From: an uncultured Christensenella sp. | GTDB lineage: Bacteria > Bacillota > Clostridia > Christensenellales > Borkfalkiaceae | Direction: 5' to 3' | Assembly (NCBI GenBank): GCA_910578145.1 | Contig: CAJTPJ010000001.1 | Location: 164,148 to 228,147 of the forward strand | Length of the DNA: 64,000 bases | In this document: one piece after another, positions 40,335 to 49,305 of the stretch | Position numbering within the stretch: the first letter of the stretch is position 1 | Layout of the letters: each line of letters starts with the position of its first letter | Program-made: the position numbers and the translations under genes | The notes under the pieces: generated by a model | Databases searched by the model: none | Seen by the model: the letters and a program-made list of their open reading frames with translations, nothing else | Told to the model about the DNA's origin: nothing

Positions 40335-42436
40335 CAAATTTCTCTCGGTTTTTTTAAAAAATTAATTTCCCCGTCTTTTATTAAATATTTTAACGCGCCG
40401 TACTCGTAAACGTTATAGCGGTATCCCTTCTGTGAAAAGTAAACGGTTTTTTCCGCGTTGCAGATAGTTTCGTGCGTTTCCGCGTCGTAATTCAATTCGC
40501 TTGAAATTAGCAAATTGCAATTATCTACCTTAATTTCTCCGGCGCTTACGCCAACGGTAACACCGCCAAGCCCGCAAACAACGTTATAGCCGTCTATAAA
40601 CTCAAAATCAATCCCGCACAGCGTAAATCGGCTTTCGTAATTAAACTTCGCGTCGCCGAACGGTTGCACGGGCAGGTACAGGTTACTTATATAAACGTTT
40701 TTGCAACCGAGTTCCGGGTCGTAGCTCTCCGCGCAGGTTTCGCCTCCTAAAATTATCAATCCGTCGGGCTTTTTAGCGTAGTTTTCGTTAAGAGAGGCTA
40801 TAACGTAACGCGACTCCGCGCTTTCGGTCATTATAACTACCGTGCCCTGCGGCGATTTTAAAATTACATTGCCGCCGTTGTAAGATGCGGAAACGTAAAC
40901 TCCGTAACCGTTAAAAGGCGCGTTTGCTGAAATTAAAACGACAGCGGCAAGCGCCGCGGCGAAAAGAAACACGGAAATTATCCGCACTATATTATTAATA
41001 TTTAACTTATCGGAAAGGAACAAAAGGGCAATATAATAAACGGCGATAAACGCGCCGTTGCCAAAACCCGTAATAAGCGCCTTTTCAAAACCCAAGCTAA
41101 GCAGAAAAGAAAGCACGCCTTCAAGCGGGATAACGGCAAAAGTTACAGCAATGCCAAGCGGCGGGATAATCGTACCTATAATAACCGCAACGAAAATAAA
41201 CACGAAAAACACTGATATTACGGGCAAAACTATTAAATTTAAAATCAAACCCGCGCCGCTCACGTACCCGAAATAGGATAGCATTATAGGAAAAGTGCCA
41301 AGTTGTGCGCCGAACGAAGTGCTTACCGCGCCCGTGATATTGGCGGGCAGTTTAGTCTTTTTCAGTAATTTGTTAAAAGTTCCCGAACACAGGTATATTC
41401 CGCCAACCGCGCATACCGAAAGTTGAAACCCTACCGAAAACAAACTTAAAGGTGTTATCGAAAGAATTATTATAACCGCTAACGCAAGCGAATTCAGTCC
41501 GTCCCGTTTAAGGTGGAAAAGCCGAGTTATTAAAGTTACCGTACACATAATCACGGCGCGAAGGGAAGACAGCGTAAATCCGCAAACGCCCGCGTAAAAG
41601 ACTATTGCGGCTACGCATAGGGTTGCGGATAAAAATTTGTTTATAAACAGCCGTTTCAAAATTGCGTTTAAAATTCCGAAAACCAAACCTACGTGCAAAC
41701 CCGAAACGGCAAAAATATGCGCCACGCCGCCGTAACGGAAACTTTGCATAGTTTCGTCGTCTACGCACTGTGTGTCGCCCAGCAACATAGCGTAACAAAC
41801 GGCGGCGGTTTCGCTATCCAAATTATCGTATAACGTGTCGCGCAAAGCGGAGCGCACGCTTCCAAACAGAGAAAAGCCGTATTCGGATTTCAAACCTCCG
41901 TTAACAGAGCAAGAATATTTTACGTTGTTTTCAACGTTATAATTTAACTTTCCGTACGTAAATGCGTCGTATGCCGATAGCTTGGAATAAAACTCAACGC
42001 TATAACCGATTTCGCAATAGTCGCCGTAAGCCTTGGCAAGATAAACTCTTATTTTTCCACTAAGGTTTTTACCGTCGGCAGCGGCGTCGTCTAAAATCAA
42101 ATATTCGTTTTCGCCGTAAACTCCCTTGTCAACAACCCTGCCCGTAACGCAGTAGGTTGCCGTTTTATCCGTATCGCAAACTTCATACTTTTTAATTTTT
42201 GCGTAACCGTTAAAGAACGCGCCCGTAAATATAAAAATAACCGCCGCCGATAAAAGCAGGAGTTTTGGTTTTCTTATAAGCAAAAATAATACGGTTAACA
42301 GTGCGGCAAGGGGAACTACCGCGAAAAGCCAAAAAATATCTAAATTTCGGTAACAGAATAACAGTCCCGTTGCCGCGCCTATTGCAACTGCGCACGCAAA
42401 TATTACGGGAATTCTCGCGTTTATAAGCCGTTTCAT
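40334..42436 (-). CDS. comEC: ComEC/Rec2 DNA-uptake channel homologue
   Basis: A 700-residue polytopic membrane protein. The N-terminal OB-like extracytoplasmic domain (residues 70-190) is followed by about eight membrane helices of the Competence domain, with family motifs LLGDTQCVDDETMQSFRYGG in part, HIFAVSGLHVGLVFG and GFTLSSLRAVIMC. In competent species ComEC passes single-stranded DNA. The C-terminal region (about 500-700) occupies the place of the metallo-beta-lactamase-like nuclease domain but shows no HxHxDH motif, so it is probably inactive. It starts directly after an XRE regulator gene and is likely co-transcribed and controlled by it. Confidence 0.9.
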   Translation of the reverse strand: MKRLINARIPVIFACAVAIGAATGLLFCYRNLDIFWLFAVVPLAALLTVLFLLIRKPKLLLLSAAVIFIFTGAFFNGYAKIKKYEVCDTDKTATYCVTGRVVDKGVYGENEYLILDDAAADGKNLSGKIRVYLAKAYGDYCEIGYSVEFYSKLSAYDAFTYGKLNYNVENNVKYSCSVNGGLKSEYGFSLFGSVRSALRDTLYDNLDSETAAVCYAMLLGDTQCVDDETMQSFRYGGVAHIFAVSGLHVGLVFGILNAILKRLFINKFLSATLCVAAIVFYAGVCGFTLSSLRAVIMCTVTLITRLFHLKRDGLNSLALAVIIILSITPLSLFSVGFQLSVCAVGGIYLCSGTFNKLLKKTKLPANITGAVSTSFGAQLGTFPIMLSYFGYVSGAGLILNLIVLPVISVFFVFIFVAVIIGTIIPPLGIAVTFAVIPLEGVLSFLLSLGFEKALITGFGNGAFIAVYYIALLFLSDKLNINNIVRIISVFLFAAALAAVVLISANAPFNGYGVYVSASYNGGNVILKSPQGTVVIMTESAESRYVIASLNENYAKKPDGLIILGGETCAESYDPELGCKNVYISNLYLPVQPFGDAKFNYESRFTLCGIDFEFIDGYNVVCGLGGVTVGVSAGEIKVDNCNLLISSELNYDAETHETICNAEKTVYFSQKGYRYNVYEYGALKYLIKDGEINFLKKPREI

Positions 42437-42646
42437 TTACTCATATTCTAATCCAAGCAGAAAATCTGCGGATACGTCAAAGTGTTTTGCTATAAGGTAA
42501 ATATTTTCGGCGGTAGGCTGTACTTTTCCGTTTGACCAGTCGGAAACGCTCATAGCCGAAACGCCTATCGCTTTTGCCAATGCACGCTTTGATATTTTAT
42601 TGTCAGCGATTAACTCGCTCAATCTCTCTGAAAACAAGTTATTCAT
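42437..42646 (-). CDS. XRE-family transcriptional regulator (short)
   Basis: A 69-residue protein that is a single helix-turn-helix of the Cro/C1 type: FSERLSELIADNKISKRALA, VSAMSVSDWSNGKVQPTAENI, HFDVSADFLLG. No ligand domain exists. It ends next to the comEC start (0 bases apart) and is in the same transcription unit. An inverted repeat upstream (42654-42673) is a likely operator, so it probably represses itself and comEC. Confidence 0.9.
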   Translation of the reverse strand: MNNLFSERLSELIADNKISKRALAKAIGVSAMSVSDWSNGKVQPTAENIYLIAKHFDVSADFLLGLEYE

Positions 42647-42653
42647 ATCCTAA

Positions 42654-42673
42654 TTGTAAGAAAAATTTTACAA
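42654..42673. promoter_or_regulatory. XRE operator candidate
   Basis: TTGTAA (42654-42659) and TTACAA (42668-42673) form a perfect inverted repeat with an 8-base spacer immediately before the start of the XRE gene. A second, weaker copy (TAAGATATGTCTTA) lies at about 42687-42701. Confidence 0.55.
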
Positions 42674-42734
42674 AATTACTTATTTATAAGATATGTCTTA
42701 CAGTTTGATTTAATTACCAAAACAAAAGATATAT

Positions 42735-42774
42735 AAAAAACGCCGCATTTATCCTATGATAAAATACGACGTTA
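42735..42774 (-). terminator. Terminator of tRNA-Leu
   Basis: On the minus strand the stem AACGTCGTATTT pairs with AATGCGGCGTT (one G-T, few mismatches) and then T6, six bases after the tRNA-Leu CCA. Confidence 0.75.
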
Positions 42775-42779
42775 AAAGT

Positions 42780-42862
42780 TGGTGCACTCGACAGGAGTTG
42801 AACCTGCACGGTCGCCCACAGGAACCTGAAACCTGCGCGTCTGCCAATTCCGCCACGAGTGC
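42780..42862 (-). tRNA. tRNA-Leu, anticodon CAG
   Basis: An 83-nt class II tRNA including encoded CCA (42780-42782). Acceptor GCACTCG pairs with CGAGTGC, D-arm GGCGGAATTGGCAGACGC-type, anticodon loop TTCAGGT gives anticodon CAG (reads CUG), with a T-T pair at the base of the loop. The variable arm is short for a Leu tRNA. Confidence 0.92.
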
Positions 42863-43080
42863 AAAACAATAACGATTATAATAAATATAAAAAGCGTTGT
42901 CAAGTTAAACCCGCATAATTTTGCGCTAATTTTTGTTTCTTTGTAACTCAAATTTGTAAAAAATAACATAATAAAAAAATTACGAAATATAGCGCGATTT
43001 TTCTTGCATATGACCGCTCGTATTTGATAAACTTTTATCGATTAGAAGATATCGATTTATTTTTATAAAGGAGAACCGTT

Positions 43081-45690
43081 ATGCAATTTAAGTTAAACTA
43101 CGACGTCTGCGACGGAGTTGAGAAACTTGAAAAAGAAATTGAAAGGGTACGCAAAGCACAGCAGAAGTTTGCTACCTATTCGCAGGAGCAGGTGGATAAA
43201 ATCTTCCTTGCTTGCGCAACCGCCGCAAACAAAGCGAGGATACCTCTTGCCAAACTTGCCGTAGAGGAAACGGGTATGGGCGTAGTTGAGGATAAGGTGA
43301 TTAAAAACCACTACGCTGCCGAGTATATTTATAACGCGTACAGAAACGTTAAAACTTGCGGCGTTATCGATGAAGACAAGGCTTACGGAACTATAAAAGT
43401 TGCCGAACCCATAGGTATAATCGGCGCGGTAATTCCCACAACCAACCCCACTTCAACGGCAATATTCAAGGCGCTTATTTGCTTAAAAACGCGTAACGGC
43501 TGTATATTCAGCCCGCACCCCAGGGCAAAAAATTCAACTATTGCCGCGGCTAAAGTAATTTATGAAGCGGCGGTGGAAGCGGGCGCGCCCGAGGGTATTA
43601 TCAGCTGGATTGACGTGCCCAGCCTTGATATGACCAATCTTTTAATGAAGTCCGTTGACACTATCCTTGCAACGGGAGGTCCCGGTATGGTAAAAGCCGC
43701 TTATTCCAGCGGTAAACCGGCTCTTGGCGTAGGCGCGGGAAACACCCCCGCAATTATAGACGAAAGCGCGGATATTCTTGTAGCAGTAAACTCTATAATC
43801 CACTCTAAAACGTTTGATAACGGTATGATTTGCGCTTCCGAACAGTCGGTTATCGTAAACGATAAAATTTATGCGAAAGTTAAAAAGGAATTTGCGGCGC
43901 GCGGCTGTTATTTCCTTAAAGACGACGAACTTGAAAAAGTAAGAAAAACCATTATAATTAACGGCTCGCTCAACGCGCGCATAGTAGGACAGTCGGCTTA
44001 TAAAATTGCGCAGCTGTCGGGTGTGGAAGTTCCCCAAACGGCGAAAATTCTTATAGGCGAAGTGGAAAGCGTAGAACTTTCCGAAGAGTTTGCGCACGAA
44101 AAACTTTCTCCCGTACTCGCAATGTACAAGGCTAAAAACTTTGCCGAAGCGCTTGACAAAGCAGAAAGACTTATAGCTGACGGCGGTTACGGGCACACTT
44201 CGTCGCTGTATATCAACGCTGTTGCGGAAAAAGAAAAAATTCACGAGTTTGCGGAAAGAATGAAAACCTGCCGTATTCTCGTAAATACTCCCTCGTCGCA
44301 GGGCGGCATAGGCGACTTGTACAACTTTAAACTTGCTCCTTCGCTCACGCTCGGGTGCGGTTCGTGGGGCGGCAACTCCGTTTCGGAAAACGTAGGGGTT
44401 AAACATCTTTTAAATATCAAAACCGTAGCGGAAAGGAGAGAGAATATGTTGTGGTTTAGAGCGCCGCAAAAAGTTTACACCAAAAAGGGCTGTCTGCCCG
44501 TTGCTTTAAACGAGCTTAAAGAAGTTATGGGAAAGAAAAGGGCGTTTATCGTAACCGACAGCTTCCTTTATAACAACGGATTCACCAAGTGCATTACCGA
44601 TAAGCTCGACGAAATGGGTATCGACCACAATATTTTCTTTGACGTTGCTCCCGACCCCACGCTTGCTTGCGCAATAGAGGGCACTAAGCAAATGGCGGCG
44701 TTCAAGCCCGACGCGATTATCGCGCTCGGCGGCGGCAGCGCAATGGACGCGGCTAAAATTATGTGGGTTATGTACGAGCACCCCGAAGTCGATTTCCTTG
44801 ATATGGCAATGCGCTTCGTGGATATCAGAAAGAGAATATACACCTTCCCTAAAATGGGCGAAAAGGCTTACTTTATAGCAATTCCCACCTCGGCTGGCAC
44901 GGGTTCGGAAGTTACTCCGTTCGCCGTCATCACCGACGAAAAGACGGGCGTAAAATATCCCCTTGCGGACTACGAACTTCTGCCCAATATGGCGATAATC
45001 GATACCGATTTGCATATGTCCGCGCCCAAGGGGCTTACTGCGGCATCGGGTATAGACGCGGTAACTCACGCGCTTGAAGCGTACGCTTCGGTTATGGCAA
45101 CCGACTACACCGACGGCTTGGCTTTGCAGGCTTTGAAAGTTATATTCGAGTACCTGCCCGCCGCTTACGAAAACGGTCAAACCGACGTTATCGCAAGGGA
45201 GAAAATGGCTAACGCGGCTACTATGGCGGGTATGGCGTTTGCAAACGCGTTCCTTGGCGTTTGCCACTCTATGGCGCACAAACTTGGCGCGTTCCATCAC
45301 TTGCCCCACGGCGTTGCCAACGCGCTTATGATTAACGAAGTAATTAAATTCAACTCTTCCGAAGCCCCCGCAAAAATGGGTACGTTCAGCCAATACGCAT
45401 ACCCCAAAACCTTAAAAAGATATGCCGAAGTTGCCGAAGCGCTTAGCTTAGGCGGCAAAAACGACGCGGAAAAGGTTGAAAACCTTATTAAAGCTATAAA
45501 CAAACTTAAAGAACAGATTGGCATTAAAAAGACCATTAAAGATTACGGCGTAGACGAACAGGATTTCCTTGCCCGTCTTGACGAAATGGTAGAGCAAGCG
45601 TTTGACGACCAATGCACGGGCGCCAACCCCAGATATCCGCTTATGAGCGAAATCAAGCAGATGTATCTCAACGCGTATTACGGAAAATAA
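43081..45690 (+). CDS. adhE: Bifunctional acetaldehyde-CoA/alcohol dehydrogenase AdhE
   Basis: An 869-residue fusion that reduces acetyl-CoA to ethanol in two NADH steps and polymerises into spirosomes. The N-terminal aldehyde dehydrogenase domain (residues 1-440) has PTTNPTSTAIFK, the cofactor region VGAGNTPA and the catalytic Cys in NGMICASEQSV near residue 255. The C-terminal iron alcohol dehydrogenase domain (455-869) has GGGSAMDAAK, the metal His residues in VCHSMAHKLGAFHHLPHG and DAVTHALEAY. Length is standard. AAAGGAG ribosome site 9 bases upstream. Two TATCGATT repeats 14 bases apart (43036-43043, 43050-43057) precede the gene; no clear Rex box is seen. The kinase-like gene follows by 14 bases. 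Confidence 0.97.
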   Translation: MQFKLNYDVCDGVEKLEKEIERVRKAQQKFATYSQEQVDKIFLACATAANKARIPLAKLAVEETGMGVVEDKVIKNHYAAEYIYNAYRNVKTCGVIDEDKAYGTIKVAEPIGIIGAVIPTTNPTSTAIFKALICLKTRNGCIFSPHPRAKNSTIAAAKVIYEAAVEAGAPEGIISWIDVPSLDMTNLLMKSVDTILATGGPGMVKAAYSSGKPALGVGAGNTPAIIDESADILVAVNSIIHSKTFDNGMICASEQSVIVNDKIYAKVKKEFAARGCYFLKDDELEKVRKTIIINGSLNARIVGQSAYKIAQLSGVEVPQTAKILIGEVESVELSEEFAHEKLSPVLAMYKAKNFAEALDKAERLIADGGYGHTSSLYINAVAEKEKIHEFAERMKTCRILVNTPSSQGGIGDLYNFKLAPSLTLGCGSWGGNSVSENVGVKHLLNIKTVAERRENMLWFRAPQKVYTKKGCLPVALNELKEVMGKKRAFIVTDSFLYNNGFTKCITDKLDEMGIDHNIFFDVAPDPTLACAIEGTKQMAAFKPDAIIALGGGSAMDAAKIMWVMYEHPEVDFLDMAMRFVDIRKRIYTFPKMGEKAYFIAIPTSAGTGSEVTPFAVITDEKTGVKYPLADYELLPNMAIIDTDLHMSAPKGLTAASGIDAVTHALEAYASVMATDYTDGLALQALKVIFEYLPAAYENGQTDVIAREKMANAATMAGMAFANAFLGVCHSMAHKLGAFHHLPHGVANALMINEVIKFNSSEAPAKMGTFSQYAYPKTLKRYAEVAEALSLGGKNDAEKVENLIKAINKLKEQIGIKKTIKDYGVDEQDFLARLDEMVEQAFDDQCTGANPRYPLMSEIKQMYLNAYYGK

Positions 45691-45703
45691 GGAGGATTAA
45701 ATA

Positions 45704-46453
45704 ATGAACAAAGCACAACTTATCGTTTCAAGGTCGGATAAAAATATCTACCGCGACGGCAAAAACCTTGTAAAGGTTTTCGAGGCTAACTACTCCAAAG
45801 CCGACGTTTTAAACGAGGCTTTAAACCACGCAAGGGTTGAGGAAACAGACTTACGCATACCCGGCTTAAACGCCGTGCAGGTTGTAGACGGCAAATGGGC
45901 TATCGTACTTGACTATATCGAGGGCGACACGTTGCAGTCGCTTATGGACGCGCACCCCGAAAAGGAGGACGAATATCTTAATCTTTTCGTGGATTTGCAA
46001 AGGACCATTTTATCAAAAAAAGTGCCTATGCTCAACAAATTAAAAGATAAAATGCAGGGCAGAATTTCCGCTGCGGACCTTGACGCTACCGCGCGTTACG
46101 ATTTGCATACCCGCCTTGATTCAATGCCTAAACACACGCACCTTTGCCACGGCGACTTTAACCCGACTAACGTAATTATAACCAAGGACGGCACGCCGTA
46201 TATAATCGACTGGGCGCACGCAACGCAGGGCAACTCGTCTGCGGACGTTGCTGTAAGTTATCTTACGTTTTATCTTGCTGGCAAGCGCGAACTCGGCGAT
46301 AAATACTTAAAACTCTACTGCAAAAAAAGCGATACGGCAATTCAGTACGTACAGCGCTGGATACCTATCGTAGCCGCTTCAAGGCTTTCCAAATCCAAAC
46401 CCGAGGAAAAAGAATTTCTTCACAGCTGGATTGACGTGGTTGATTACGAATAA
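45704..46453 (+). CDS. Aminoglycoside phosphotransferase/choline kinase-like protein
   Basis: A 249-residue APH-fold kinase. The catalytic loop is HLCHGDFNPTNVI (near residue 150) with the base Asp, and the metal-binding DxxxA is YIIDWAHATQG; the N-lobe (residues 20-90) contains KVFEANYSKADVL in the position of the ATP-binding Lys. It lies 14 bases after adhE with a GGAGGA site, so both are co-transcribed. Substrate is unknown: small metabolites such as choline or fructosamine-like compounds are possible. No resistance function can be claimed. Confidence 0.85.
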   Translation: MNKAQLIVSRSDKNIYRDGKNLVKVFEANYSKADVLNEALNHARVEETDLRIPGLNAVQVVDGKWAIVLDYIEGDTLQSLMDAHPEKEDEYLNLFVDLQRTILSKKVPMLNKLKDKMQGRISAADLDATARYDLHTRLDSMPKHTHLCHGDFNPTNVIITKDGTPYIIDWAHATQGNSSADVAVSYLTFYLAGKRELGDKYLKLYCKKSDTAIQYVQRWIPIVAASRLSKSKPEEKEFLHSWIDVVDYE

Positions 46454-46460
46454 AATTACA

Positions 46461-46488
46461 GGGCTTGTTTGAAAAAACAAGCCTTTAT
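46461..46488 (+). terminator. Terminator after the adhE-kinase operon
   Basis: The stem GGCTTGTTT/AAACAAGCC (46462-46470 with 46475-46483) with loop GAAA and following TTTATTC. The next promoter begins only three bases later. Confidence 0.75.
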
Positions 46489-46490
46489 TC

Positions 46491-46525
46491 TTGCATTTTT
46501 TTTAAATTCAGTTATAATATTTACT
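46491..46525 (+). promoter_or_regulatory. nfnA promoter placed for a leaderless transcript
   Basis: TTGCAT (46491-46496), 16-base spacer, perfect TATAAT (46513-46518), then seven bases before the ATG at 46526; no Shine-Dalgarno. Confidence 0.6.
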
Positions 46526-47368
46526 ATGTACGAAATTGTAAGAAAAAAAGCGCTTAATCCCACGGTTACGGAAATGGATATTTCTGCGCCGCTCGTTGCA
46601 AAAAAGGCGGAAGCGGGGCAGTTTATAATTTTGCGCGTTGACGACGACGGAGAGAGAATTCCGCTCACCGTCGCGGGATACGATAGAGAAGCGGGTACGG
46701 TAAAAATAATTTTTCAGATAGTTGGCGGCACGACTATGCGTTTAAACGCTAAAAACGAGGGTGACTATATTGCCGATTTCGTAGGTCCGCTGGGCTGCGC
46801 AACGCGCACCGAAGGGCTTCAAAAAGTATGCATAGTGGGCGGCGGCGTAGGTTGCGCCATTGCTCTGCCCGTTGCGCAAAAACTCCACGCGTTGGGTTGC
46901 GAAGTGCACTCGGTTATAGGATTCAGAAACAAGGACTTGCTTATTTTGCAAGATGAATTTGCGGCTTGTTCGGATAAGCTGACGATTATGACTGACGACG
47001 GTAGTTACGGGCGGCAGGGCGTTGTTACCGCGCCGCTGAAAGAAGCTATTGAAAACGGTGAAAATTACGACGAAGTAATAGCCATAGGTCCGTTGATTAT
47101 GATGAAATTCGTAGTTGCCACTACCAAACCTTACGGCGTTAAAACAACCGTTTCAATGAACCCCATTATGATTGACGGCACGGGTATGTGCGGCGGCTGT
47201 CGCCTTACCGTTGGCGGTAAAACCAAGTTTGCGTGCGTTGACGGACCCGATTTTAACGGTTTCGAGGTAGATTTTGATGAAGCTATGGCGCGTTCAAATG
47301 CGTATGCAGACTTTGAGAAGCACGCGCGCGAAGAGAGTTGCAATCTCTATAAAAAGGAGGTGCGCTAA
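46526..47368 (+). CDS. nfnA: NfnA, FAD/NAD subunit of the bifurcating transhydrogenase
   Basis: A 280-residue ferredoxin-NADP reductase-fold protein of the dihydroorotate dehydrogenase electron transfer/sulfide dehydrogenase subunit type. The FAD-binding beta barrel (residues 1-100, with RVDDDGERIPLTVA) is followed by the NAD domain (VCIVGGGVGCAIALPVAQ) and a C-terminal [2Fe-2S] site with Cys in MCGGC, CVDG and a Cys near the end of the NAD domain. Placed directly before a GltA-like large subunit, it fits NfnAB, which couples NADH and reduced ferredoxin to reduce two NADP+ in anaerobes. The ATG at 46526 is supported by MYEIVRKKALNPT, the family start. The stop overlaps nfnB by one base. Confidence 0.9.
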   Translation: MYEIVRKKALNPTVTEMDISAPLVAKKAEAGQFIILRVDDDGERIPLTVAGYDREAGTVKIIFQIVGGTTMRLNAKNEGDYIADFVGPLGCATRTEGLQKVCIVGGGVGCAIALPVAQKLHALGCEVHSVIGFRNKDLLILQDEFAACSDKLTIMTDDGSYGRQGVVTAPLKEAIENGENYDEVIAIGPLIMMKFVVATTKPYGVKTTVSMNPIMIDGTGMCGGCRLTVGGKTKFACVDGPDFNGFEVDFDEAMARSNAYADFEKHAREESCNLYKKEVR

Positions 47369-48786
47369 TGGCTATTAAACCAGAAAAACACGAAATGCCG
47401 GTGCAAAACCCGCTGGAACGCGCCCGCAATTTCAAGGAAGTTGCGCTTGGCTACGACGAGTCCGTTGCCGTTGCCGAAGCTCAAAGATGTTTAAACTGTA
47501 AAAACCGACCTTGCGTAGAGGGTTGCCCCGTAAATATCGCTATTCCCGATTTTATTACAAAAATAAAAACTGGCGATTTTGAGGGGGCGTATTCGGTAAT
47601 TTCGCAAAGCTCGTCGCTTCCCGCAGTGTGCGGCAGGGTATGCCCTCAGGAAACGCAGTGCGAAAGCAAGTGCACGCTGGGTATAAAATTCCAACCCGTT
47701 GGTATAGGCAGGTTAGAACGCTTTGTCGCGGATTATCATAATGCAAATTTCAAGGGCGAGCCGTCTTTGCCCAAACCCAACGGGCATAAAGTGGCGGTAG
47801 TCGGTTCGGGACCCTCAGGGCTTACCTGTGCGGGCGACCTTGCGAAAAAGGGCTATAAAGTTACCGTTTTCGAGGCGTTGCACCTTGCGGGCGGCGTGCT
47901 GGTTTACGGTATACCCGAATTCAGATTGCCCAAAGATATAGTAAAAAAAGAAGTGGAAACGCTTAAAAAATACGGCGTTGATGTGCAAACCAACGTCGTA
48001 ATAGGCAAAACTTTAACCGTTGACGAGCTGTTTGAGCAGGGTTACGACGCGGTATTTATCGGCTCGGGCGCGGGCTTGCCTCGGTTTATGGGTATTCCCG
48101 GGGAAAGCCTTAAAGGCGTGTATTCTGCAAACGAGTTTCTTACCCGCGCAAATTTAATGAAGGCGTATAAAGAAAATTCGCAAACGCCCGTTATGCGCGC
48201 TAAAAAAGTTGCCGTAGTCGGCGGCGGAAACGTGGCAATGGACGCCGCGCGCACGGCTTTAAGGCTTGGCGCGGAAACCGTTTATGTAGTTTACCGCCGT
48301 TCTATGGAGGAAATTCCCGCCCGCCGCGAGGAGGTCGAACACGCGCAGGAAGAGGGGATAAAATTTGAAATTTTACGCAATCCCGTGGAAATTATCGGGT
48401 ACGACAACCCTAACGACAGGCGCGACCCTAAAAACGGGTTTGTTAAAGCTATAAAAGTTTTAAAGTGCGAGCTTGGCGAACCTGACGAAAGGGGCAGGCG
48501 GAAGCCCGTTGAAATTGCGGGAAGCGAGTATGAAATTGACGTTGATTGCGTAATTATGGCAATAGGCACCAGCCCCAACCCGCTTATCAAAGACACTACG
48601 GCGGGGTTGGAAGTTAACCGCCGCGGCGGGATTATAGTGCAGGAAGAAACGGGGTTAACGTCAAAGGCGGGTGTGTTTGCGGGCGGCGACGCGGTTACGG
48701 GCGCGGCTACAGTAATTCTTGCAATGGGCGCGGGCAAAACCGCGGCTACCGCTATTGACGAATATATTTCTAAAAAACAAAAATAA
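47368..48786 (+). CDS. nfnB: NfnB, GltD-like large subunit of the bifurcating transhydrogenase
   Basis: A 472-residue flavoprotein. N-terminal [4Fe-4S] clusters use CLNCKNRPCVEGCPV and CGRVCPQETQCESKC (residues 41-105). FAD binding is at VGSGPSGLTCAGDLAKKG (in part) near residue 145 and NADPH binding at VVGGGNVAMDAARTALRLG-type, with GGDAVTGAATVI at the end. The family also includes the small subunit of glutamate synthase (GltD); the gene pair with nfnA and the absence of a large gltB gene here favour NfnB. It is co-transcribed with nfnA and followed by a small unknown gene. Confidence 0.92.
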   Translation: MAIKPEKHEMPVQNPLERARNFKEVALGYDESVAVAEAQRCLNCKNRPCVEGCPVNIAIPDFITKIKTGDFEGAYSVISQSSSLPAVCGRVCPQETQCESKCTLGIKFQPVGIGRLERFVADYHNANFKGEPSLPKPNGHKVAVVGSGPSGLTCAGDLAKKGYKVTVFEALHLAGGVLVYGIPEFRLPKDIVKKEVETLKKYGVDVQTNVVIGKTLTVDELFEQGYDAVFIGSGAGLPRFMGIPGESLKGVYSANEFLTRANLMKAYKENSQTPVMRAKKVAVVGGGNVAMDAARTALRLGAETVYVVYRRSMEEIPARREEVEHAQEEGIKFEILRNPVEIIGYDNPNDRRDPKNGFVKAIKVLKCELGEPDERGRRKPVEIAGSEYEIDVDCVIMAIGTSPNPLIKDTTAGLEVNRRGGIIVQEETGLTSKAGVFAGGDAVTGAATVILAMGAGKTAATAIDEYISKKQK

Positions 48787-48793
48787 TAAGTAT

Positions 48794-49207
48794 ATGGTAA
48801 TTATGGAAGAAATTTACGAAGCGTTTGATTATACCGAACAGATAAACGTTTATTCCGACGGCGTTAAAACCCGGTATTCCGCAGGCGACGACGGATATAA
48901 TAAAATCCTTGCGGGTTGGAATAAAATGATAGAGGGCGCCCATCAAATGCCTGCGTTGGGCGTTAGCATCAATAAGCTCACTTTGCAGGAAATGCAAAAA
49001 AACCTTTGGGTTGAATTTGCTTTTTCAAAGCAGTACGAATGTTGCGGTATGCCCTTTGAAAAACTGCTCGTAGCCGTTAATAAAGACTATTACGGGTTTA
49101 ATTTAATTCGTTACAACACGGAGTACGGGTACGAGGGCAGATGCTACTATATCGACCTCGTTGGCAAAAATATGAGCGAATTTTACGAGTTGTTGAACAA
49201 TTTATAA
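48794..49207 (+). CDS. Conserved small protein, unknown function
   Basis: A 137-residue soluble protein of mixed alpha/beta type, rich in Tyr and Asn, with a short YECCGMPFEKLL motif near residue 75. ATGs at 48794 and 48803 are both possible; neither has a strong ribosome site. It begins 8 bases after nfnB and ends before a terminator. I recognise no family. Co-transcription with nfnAB may be fortuitous. Confidence 0.6.
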   Translation: MVIMEEIYEAFDYTEQINVYSDGVKTRYSAGDDGYNKILAGWNKMIEGAHQMPALGVSINKLTLQEMQKNLWVEFAFSKQYECCGMPFEKLLVAVNKDYYGFNLIRYNTEYGYEGRCYYIDLVGKNMSEFYELLNNL

Positions 49208-49265
49208 AATTTGCGCAGTACTATGTCACGCATAATTGCTTAAAATTATTAATAACTCATCAAAA

Positions 49266-49304
49266 AACAGCCCCGTCGTTGCGACGGGGCTGTTAATTTT
49301 TTTT
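49266..49304. terminator. Bidirectional terminator
   Basis: A perfect 13-bp stem (49266-49278 with 49282-49294), loop TTG, followed by T-rich sequence; A-rich on the other side. It separates the plus-strand gene from the minus-strand TSCPD gene. Confidence 0.9.
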
Positions 49305-49305
49305 A

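Noticed and set aside
43020..43080. Rex operator before adhE
   Set aside because: The upstream region has two TATCGATT repeats but no TTGTGA/TCACAA-type inverted repeat that a Rex site would need.
43642..45393. Long antisense frames (254 and 295 residues) opposite adhE
   Set aside because: They mirror the codon pattern of adhE on the other strand and show no motif or ribosome site.
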